This document shows positions 57,373 through 64,000 of a stretch of DNA of 64,000 nucleotides, piece after piece (position 1 is the stretch's first letter; each line of letters begins with the position of its first letter). The stretch covers positions 77,496,909 through 77,560,908 of the forward strand of contig OY970820.1 in assembly GCA_963853835.1 (NCBI GenBank), read 5' to 3'. Origin of the DNA: Calendula officinalis (Eukaryota > Streptophyta > Magnoliopsida > Asterales > Asteraceae). The position numbers and the translations under genes were made by a program. The notes under the pieces were generated by a model that saw only the letters and a list, made by a program, of their open reading frames with translations, was not told the origin of the DNA and searched no databases.

Positions 57373-59230
57373 TTATCTCGTTGAGAGCTAAACGATACGG
57401 AGCACGAGTAATTGGCGTCGCCCCCGGAACTAAATCAATCTTAAACTCGACTTGTCTCTCTAGTGGCAAACCGGGCAAGTCATCAGGGAATACTTCGGGA
57501 AAATCCCGAATAATTTTGACGTCATCCATCGTCTTCTTTTCTTTTCGGCCATCTAGTACGTATGCAATAAACGATGCACAACCCTTCGATATACTTTTCA
57601 TCGCCTTAATGGCGGTGATCACATTAGGCATGTGATGTCGTTTTTCCCCATACACGTACACTTTATCGTTCTCGGGTGTCTTGATCGACACTATTTTCTT
57701 ACCATAAAATATCTTGGCTTGGTGCATCCCCAACCAGTCTATACCGATAACTATATCGAACGCTTTTATCCCCATGGGCAATAAATCAACCTTAAACTTT
57801 CTACCGTTTATTTCTATTTCACAATTTCTATAAACACTTTCAACCATTGAGGTTTTTCCGTCGGCTACCTCTATTTCATAAATTTCATCTAACATCTCGG
57901 ACGACACATTCAACTTACAACCGAACTCATAAGACACAAATGAATAATTGGAACCCGAATCAAATAATATATGAGTTGGCAAGGAGTTAATGAATAGAGT
58001 ACCTGACACCACATCGTGTGCCTCCTTCGCCTCCTCCCGAGTGAGTTGGAAGGATCGCCCCTTCACCTTTGCCGGCTCCGCTTTCTTTTGAGCCGTGGAC
58101 ACCATTGATTCGGTCCCGTTCTTTGCGCACACATTGCTATAGTGTCCCTTCTCGTGACACGAGAAACATTCGACCTCGGCCAATGATTTAGACTTGCACT
58201 CTCGGGCCATATGCCCCGGCTTTCCACAATTAAAGCAAGTCTTCGACTCTCCTCGGCACACGCCGGTATGATTTTTCCCGCACTTCTTGCACGAGCCAAC
58301 ACTTCCTTGTTTAGAGAAGATCGAAGTGAACTTCCCTTTCTTGAACGAACTAGGGACGCTCTCGGATTTCCTCTTCTCGCCCACATGGGCCCTCTCGGAA
58401 ACCCGTGCCTCATTCACTTCTTCCACACCTCGGGCGGCACTAATGGCCTCGTCAAGTGTGACCGCCCTCTTAACCTCCAATTGGTAGTTCCACGGTAACC
58501 CACTAGCATACCGGACTACCCTCAACCTCTAATCCGAGTAGGTTTTAGCCACAAACGGGAGCAATCCCGTGAACACTCTCGACTATTCTTCAACCGACAT
58601 ATCACCCTTATTAAGGGTCACAAACTTTTCATGCATCTTTTCCAAATCCCTTTCGGGACAAAATTTCTTTTTCAATCTCGTGGTGAATTCATCCCACGTC
58701 ATCACTTTAACCACCTCCCTCCTGAGGGTCTCATACACAATATCCCACCAAACCATGGCATCTTCTTTCAACAATTGTGACGCATACCTCACCATATTAG
58801 CTTTCTTACACTTGCTACTACTGATGACCCGCTCGGTCTCTCGGATCCATCTCATGGTCACTTTCGGGTCCGAACTACCCTTGTACTCATTTGGCTTACA
58901 AGCCATGAAGGACTTAAAAGAACAACCATCTTTTTATTGGGCTTTGCCCTAGCATCACTTTGGCCACCCGTGGAGGATTTTCCTTCACCGGTGCCACTAC
59001 CCCCGGTCCTCTCATCCGTCCTAGCCTCGGATTCACGGTCTCCCCCGACCTCTCACGGTCCCCAATAATACGGTGCACTTCCTCGGCCTCCGTCCCTTAT
59101 TATCTCCAACCTCCGATTCATCCACTCGATGCATCGACGGTTGACTTTCTTGTTCATCCACAACCTCGACATGAGGTATCTCTTCCTCCCGGTTTTCCGG
59201 GGCTTTCCCACCTCGACGAGTGTTCACCAT
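57353..59230 (-). pseudogene. Gag and protease of chromovirus B
   Basis: N-terminal Gag in 59230-59033 (MVNTRRGGKAP), mid-Gag in 58906-58583 (YASQLLKEDAMVWWDIVYETL), C-terminal Gag plus protease in 58525-57353. CCHC knuckles CFNCGKPGHMAREC and CFSCHEKGHYSNVC and the protease motif FDSGSNYSFVS are intact. Breaks: frameshifts near 59090 and 58930, a stop near 58530, and a small deletion near 57370 that shifts into RT. Confidence 0.88.
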
Positions 59231-59842
59231 TTCTTTCGTTCAATACTATACGAAAGACATTAAACATTTAGTACCTTATGTACAATCCATTAGTCTGAAG
59301 GAATTATGTGCACAGTTAGTCAACCTATGATGATACATCTGTGCCTACGAAACACTTAAGGGTCACACCGTGAGTACATGTAATACGAGCAAGTTATGCA
59401 ACGATACTACGAAGAGGAATGATTCATAATAGTCATTATGAATCAGTTAAGTATTAAGTTAAGTTTAACTTATTACTAGATTAGTTTAACTAACTAATTA
59501 ATACAAGTAGTTGTACATTTAGTAGTTGAGTAAATTACAATGTGTTAATTAAAGGTTATCCATGAAATGATTTAAAGTTATTAAATCATATAGTAATTGG
59601 ATAATATTATTGTATAAATTATATAAAGGTTATTATATAATTAACTATTAAAAGTGTAAATACAAGTGAATAATTTCGTGTATATGGGTACCGAAATTAT
59701 AGTGTGTTAATACTAGACATTTGATAGTTAAGTGAAATAATAATAAACTAGTTAAACTATAAGGGATGGAATTGTTAAAAGGAAGTTTAATTAAAGTTCT
59801 AATATTAATTAAACTAGAAGGGTTCTAAGCGTAACTTATTTG

Positions 59843-59853
59843 TATATAAATAA
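59843..59853 (+). promoter_or_regulatory. TATA box of the Copia LTR
   Basis: TATATAAATAA about 550 bp into the LTR, followed by GAGGCTTAGGGTAACCC; transcription would start near 59875, defining the U3/R boundary. Confidence 0.6.
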
Positions 59854-60106
59854 GAGGCTTAGGGTAACCCTAAAACCCCTTGATCACCTCACGAAAATCC
59901 CTTCCCCCTCCCCTTCGATTTTCGGCCGAACACAAGATCAAGAACACAACTCTTTGTGTTCTTCGTGTTCTTCATTCGTTCTTCGTCTTCTTCAAAGTTT
60001 TGAAGATCCAAGATCGTTGCAAGTGATCATCTAGAGGATCGTTCTTCGTGTTCATCATCAGTGTTCATCATCGTTCTTCGTGTTCTTCATAATTTTCGAA
60101 AGGGTA

Positions 60107-60370
60107 AAGAACCCTAGGACCAAGAATATTAAACTAGTCTAAGTTTAATTGGTCAAGAGGTTTCTAAGAATCCTAGAATTTTCGAAAAGCAAGAAAGAAC
60201 CCTAGGACCAAGAACATTAAACTAGTTTAGTTTAATCGGTCAAAAGGCTTCTTTCCCTAACCCTAGAATTTTCGAAAAAGAGGAAGAACCCTAGGATCAA
60301 GAATATCAAAGTTCTTGATCAAGAGGATTCTTTCCTTATTGTTTGATCTTCAAAATCCAGGATGAAGTAT
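60107..60370. repeat. 89 bp tandem repeat, three copies
   Basis: Units starting AAGAACCCTAGGA at 60107, 60195 and 60284 share AGAATTTTCGAAAA and a TTAAACTAGTxTxAGTTTAAT core. More diverged echoes continue to about 60560. Confidence 0.8.
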
Positions 60371-62568
60371 GTTAAACCAAGTTTTGGTTTAATTGATCAA
60401 AAAAAATCCTTTCCTTTTCTTAAAGATTTCGAAATCAAGGAGGTTACTTGGACACCAAGTTTGTTAAACTAGCTTAGTTTAATTGGTGGAAAAGTTCCCT
60501 AGGCTTTAAGCAAATTTTCGAAACCCTAGACATAATCTAGGATTAAACTAGTTTAGTTTAATTAAAAGAATTAATTAGGATAATAATCTAAAACCTAGTT
60601 AATTAGACAAGTTTATGTCTAATAGGTTTAATTATTATTTTGATAGATTTATTTTAACTAGTTCTTTAAACCTAGTAATTTAGACAAAGTTTTATTGTCT
60701 ATAAGGTTTAACTTAAAAAGTTTAAATAAATTTATTAAAGGTTATAATCTATCTTAGAATTTAAACCAAGTTTATTGTTTAGATAGGATTGATTAAAAGG
60801 AATTAATCTTTTAACTAAAATAATGTCTTTGATCAAGAAAGTCAAAACCCTAGTTTTGATTGATAAAAAAACAAGATTAGGGTTCATCTAATTAATTTAG
60901 GAAATTGATAAAGAGGATGTTAATTTTAAGTTCTAAAATTAACAAGTTGTATTTAATTATTCATATATATGTATTTAAAATTTTCGGAATTTTTAATTAT
61001 TAAGTAAAATTGAATTTTAAAAGAAATAATAAGTTTATAAGTGTTTTAATTAGATCAAGTTAAAATACATATAAATTAGATGTAATACTCTTATTAGAAT
61101 GTTACAAGTTTATTATAAGAAATATACATATATACGAATTTTATATATTAAATACAAGATAAAATGGAACAATTAAAAGGATAATGTTATTTTGATCTTT
61201 AAAGATAATATTATAATTAGTTATTGTATAAGTTATAATATAACTAAAACTAGAAAGTACAAAGTTATGATTTCATTATAACTAGAAATTGTACAAGTTG
61301 AAATTATATTATTAACTAGAAATATACAAAGTTATATATATTAAGATGTATTAAGTTATAAGTCATTATAACTAGATAATTATACAAGTAAGTATTTTAC
61401 AAGTTATGTAATATACTAGATTAATGATCAAGTAAAAATAACAAGAACCTATATTTAACTAGTTCAAGTTAAATATAAGAAAAATTTAAACAAACTAAAG
61501 AATTATTATATAGTCGTTATATAATAAGTTTATTAGTTTCACCAAGTATAAACCGGTGATTGTGTTAGCTTAAGTTTCATCATGGTTGTTGAAGCTAGTG
61601 GGAGCTACACAAGAAAATAACAAAGTTTATAAGTGTGTCGTTAAGACATAAGTTTTGGTCGAATCTAATAAGTCAAGCAAATGTTTAATTTCATTATTAG
61701 ACATATGGAAAACTAGATGTGTTAAAGTAGGTTTATGTTTCAAGTTCATGAATCATAAAAGTTTTAAAAGGTTAACATAAGTTTTATAAGTTTTTCAAAT
61801 AATATAAAACAAGTAAGTTTTATTAGAAATAAGGTTTCTCACAAAACCTAGTAAAACGTTTTGTACACCTCGTTTTAGGTATACATGTAAGATCGCGTAA
61901 ATTCTTGAAACTATAAGTTTTAAAAGAATAGTTCTTATGTTTTAAAAAGGTGTCTTGTAGAACCCTTCAATTCACAAGTCACACATTTTAAACAAGGATT
62001 AAGATTGAATAAAAGTTTAAGTTTAGTTTTAAGACTTAAACAAACCCAAGAAAATCTTAGATCTAAGTACTATCCACCTAATGGAACACCTCACTTGTTA
62101 AACTATATTCATATTGTAAGGATAAAGAACCTTAGATTTGGATTCAAATCATTGCGAGTGTTAGGGTGCGTAAGGTTCTGTGATAATCGGGAGTCCCAGC
62201 GCAGAGCATCGCACTGTCTTAGATGGTCTGATCTACTTTGGTGATAATCGGGAGTCCCGACCCAAAAAGTACTTGAGTAGAATAAACATACTAGACTTTA
62301 TTACTAACTTAGAAATGTACAAATTGTACAAAGTTGTAATAAGTTATAAGTCTAAAGATTCTACGACCACTAGGAATCGTGTCAAGTCTTGGTACGATCG
62401 GTAAGGAAGTTACCTACCAGAAATAGCATGTCTCGTCGGGAAGTGCCCAAACCTTGCGGCGAGAATGTGATATATGGATCCTAGGCCTAAAATATTAATT
62501 ATGGGTTTATAATATATTTTAGAGAATGTTTATTGATGATTACTAATTAAACTGGGTTTGATTTGTAG

Positions 62569-63579
62569 ATGGCAGCAACAAACGCAATCGCCACAACAAG
62601 TACCAATAATATCTCACTTCGCTCAATCCTCGAAAAGGACAAGTTGACTGGGTCAAACTTTCTCAACTGGGAGCGCAATCTTCGTATTGTGCTCAGGCAT
62701 GAGAGAAAGTGGTATGTCTTGGAGAGAGCGGTACCAAACACCCCTGCTGTTAATGCCAGAGCTGAAACGAGGCAAGCTTATGATAAGCATGTCAGTGATG
62801 CACTCGATGTGAGTTGTCTAATGCTCGCCACTATGAGTCCTGAGTTACAAACGGGACTTATGGATGTGCCTACATTTGAGATGATCCAGCAACTTAGGGA
62901 TTCATTTCAAGAGCAAGCTCGCACTGAGAGGTTTGACATCAATCGAGCCTTCAACTCTTGCAAGATGGTCAAAGGAATGCCGGTGAGTGCCCACGTCATG
63001 AAAATGAAGGGACACATGGATCACCTCGCTAGACTTGGTCACCCCATACCGTTGCAAATGGCAACAGATACTATACTCAACTCGTTGTCTGATGACTACA
63101 TGTCTTTTGTGGTCAACTACAACATGCATAATATGGAGAAATCCATTGCTGAGCTACATTCCATGCTCAAGACAGCTGAGTTGAGTTTGGGGACCAAATC
63201 TAAGGACGTTCTCTTGATCGGTAATGGCGGTGGCGGTGGAAAGAAGAGAAAAGGGCATGGTGGTAAAGGAAAGGGTAAAACCTATCCTAACCAAGGAGTG
63301 CCAAATGGTAAAGGTGTCAAACAAAAGGTCAAGAAGGTTAAGCCTAACACTGCGAGGACCGAGAACCGGTGCTTCAAGTGTGGTGAGGCTGGGCATTGGA
63401 AAAGAAATTGTCCAAAGGGTGCAAGTGGTAGTGGAGGAAACGCAAGTTCCTCATGTAACACAACCACACTTCTTAATCACTTTAAGATACTTGTAAAGTA
63501 CATTACGAGTAATCTAACTTTTGCAATCGTTTATTGCAGGAGGAGATGGAAAGTGATGACGACCGGCATGAGATGGTGA
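62569..63579 (+). CDS. Copia-type Gag
   Basis: Frame of 336 residues starting MAATNAIATTS. It has the UBN2/Copia gag pattern: KLTGSNFLNWERNLRIVL near residues 24-42, a helical core (MLATMSPELQTGL ... MIQQLRDSFQ), ATDTILNSLSDDYMSF, a Lys/Gly-rich linker, and one CCHC knuckle CFKCGEAGHWKRNC (63370-63411). Gag coats the genomic RNA in virus-like particles. A possible short intron (about 63455-63539, ending TATTGCAG) would replace the last residues with an acidic EEMESDDD-type tail. No protease follows within the remaining 400 bp, so the 3' part is intronic, rearranged or off-window. Confidence 0.83.
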   Translation: MAATNAIATTSTNNISLRSILEKDKLTGSNFLNWERNLRIVLRHERKWYVLERAVPNTPAVNARAETRQAYDKHVSDALDVSCLMLATMSPELQTGLMDVPTFEMIQQLRDSFQEQARTERFDINRAFNSCKMVKGMPVSAHVMKMKGHMDHLARLGHPIPLQMATDTILNSLSDDYMSFVVNYNMHNMEKSIAELHSMLKTAELSLGTKSKDVLLIGNGGGGGKKRKGHGGKGKGKTYPNQGVPNGKGVKQKVKKVKPNTARTENRCFKCGEAGHWKRNCPKGASGSGGNASSSCNTTTLLNHFKILVKYITSNLTFAIVYCRRRWKVMTTGMRW

Positions 63580-64000
63580 TGATCCCACGAGCACCAGGTT
63601 TTTATAATTCAGTATTTTGTGGATTCGCTTTAAACAATTTTAGTTTATTGTTTTTGGATAATTTTATTTTATGTTAAAACAAGTTTTATTTTGGTTTTAA
63701 ATAAAGTTTGAATCCATGGTTGAATTATATTGTGTGCATGTGCGATAATTACACTAGTCAAGGTTTATGACTAGATTGTAAGTCAAGTTTTGATTTACTT
63801 ATGTTTCATGTTTATATTTATATATTTGTTTGATTGTTGTATAAATAATGTCTTGATAGCTCAAGGTACTTAGATGCTAGTAATTAGAAAGTTTTTCTAA
63901 TGAAAGTATTTAAGAGTTTTATGGAAGCATAAGGTTCAAAAGTTATTGAACTTAGTTAAAACATCTTAAGTAATAGTCATTACTTATGATAGAAAGTTTT
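63580..64000. other. AT-rich sequence after gag, nothing recognised
   Basis: No continuing Pol frame. It may be intron or non-coding interior of the Copia element. Confidence 0.45.

Larger units (their letters stand above)
53012..59295 (-). mobile_element. Ty3 chromovirus element B (Tekay-like), decayed and interrupted
   Basis: Minus-strand element of the same family as A: 3' LTR at 53012-54690, polypurine tract, chromodomain-like tail, integrase, RNase H, RT, protease, gag. Homology to A's leader (CGAAAGACATTAAACATTTA) breaks off at 59295, where a different LTR begins. The 5' LTR and primer site are therefore displaced beyond the window or lost. Numerous stops, shifts and deletions. Confidence 0.9.
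59296..62568 (+). other. LTR and leader of the Copia element, non-coding
   Basis: About 3.3 kb of AT-rich DNA with no supported coding frame. After the promoter it contains GTTCTTCGTGTTC repeats (59950-60090), an 89 bp tandem repeat, a duplicated GTGATAATCGGGAGTCCC (62180, 62241), and, at its end, TTGATTTGTAG just before the gag ATG, which looks like a splice acceptor. A leader intron is possible. Confidence 0.55.
59296..64000 (+). mobile_element. Copia-type LTR retrotransposon inserted in chromovirus B (5' part)
   Basis: It starts TGAAGGAATTATG exactly where homology between B and A stops, as expected for a new LTR, with TAGTC (59291-59295) as the probable left target duplication. A promoter lies about 550 bp in, and a Copia-type gag begins at 62569. 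The LTR/leader boundary and primer site could not be fixed. Pol, 3' LTR and the right duplication lie beyond the window. Confidence 0.72.

Overview
The window is nuclear DNA of a flowering plant, most likely a eudicot. It is AT-rich and intron-bearing, contains clear homologues of plant genes (a POLYCHOME/UVI4-type APC/C regulator and a cornichon cargo receptor), and is packed with Ty3 (Tekay-like chromovirus and Tat-like) and Ty1/Copia LTR retrotransposons, MITEs and tRNA-type SINEs. The repeat style recalls Asteraceae, but I cannot place the species from sequence alone. No tRNA, rRNA, CRISPR or bacterial feature was seen.

Layout. 1-5804: 5' half of a minus-strand Tekay-like chromovirus (element A) with gag-pol open to the window edge. 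6312-13533: complete but coding-poor minus-strand LTR element, probably Copia-derived, with matching TAAAC target duplications. 15036-17838: MITE cluster with arrays of the palindrome CACATGTG, a hAT MITE and a Stowaway-like MITE. 19128-20142: two-exon UVI4-like gene (minus). 21270-31380: a Mutator-like MITE split by a 9.9 kb Tat-lineage element that carries a decayed sense gag-pol and a spliced antisense gene. 32394-33593: four-exon cornichon gene (plus). 34.4-39.5 kb: MITEs, SINEs, a probable Helitron end and a second CACATGTG array. 39619-40027: two-exon gene for a small secreted peptide with ten cysteines in its predicted mature region. 40930-49973: young gag-only (TR-GAG) element with 3 kb LTRs and ATACA target duplications. 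50.5-53.0 kb: nested MITEs and a SINE. 53012-59295: decayed chromovirus (element B) of the same family as A, interrupted at 59296 by a Copia-type element that runs off the right edge.

The three host genes are unrelated single-copy-style genes separated by transposons and do not form a pathway. The retroelements are related: A, B and the gag-only element share primer-binding site type, LTR ends (TGTAAC...GTTACA) and a polypurine-tract context, which suggests that autonomous Tekay-like copies mobilise the gag-only one. The observations most worth following are the spliced antisense gene in the Tat element, the young TR-GAG element, the CACATGTG-array elements, and the cysteine-rich peptide gene whose upstream region is almost entirely transposon-derived.
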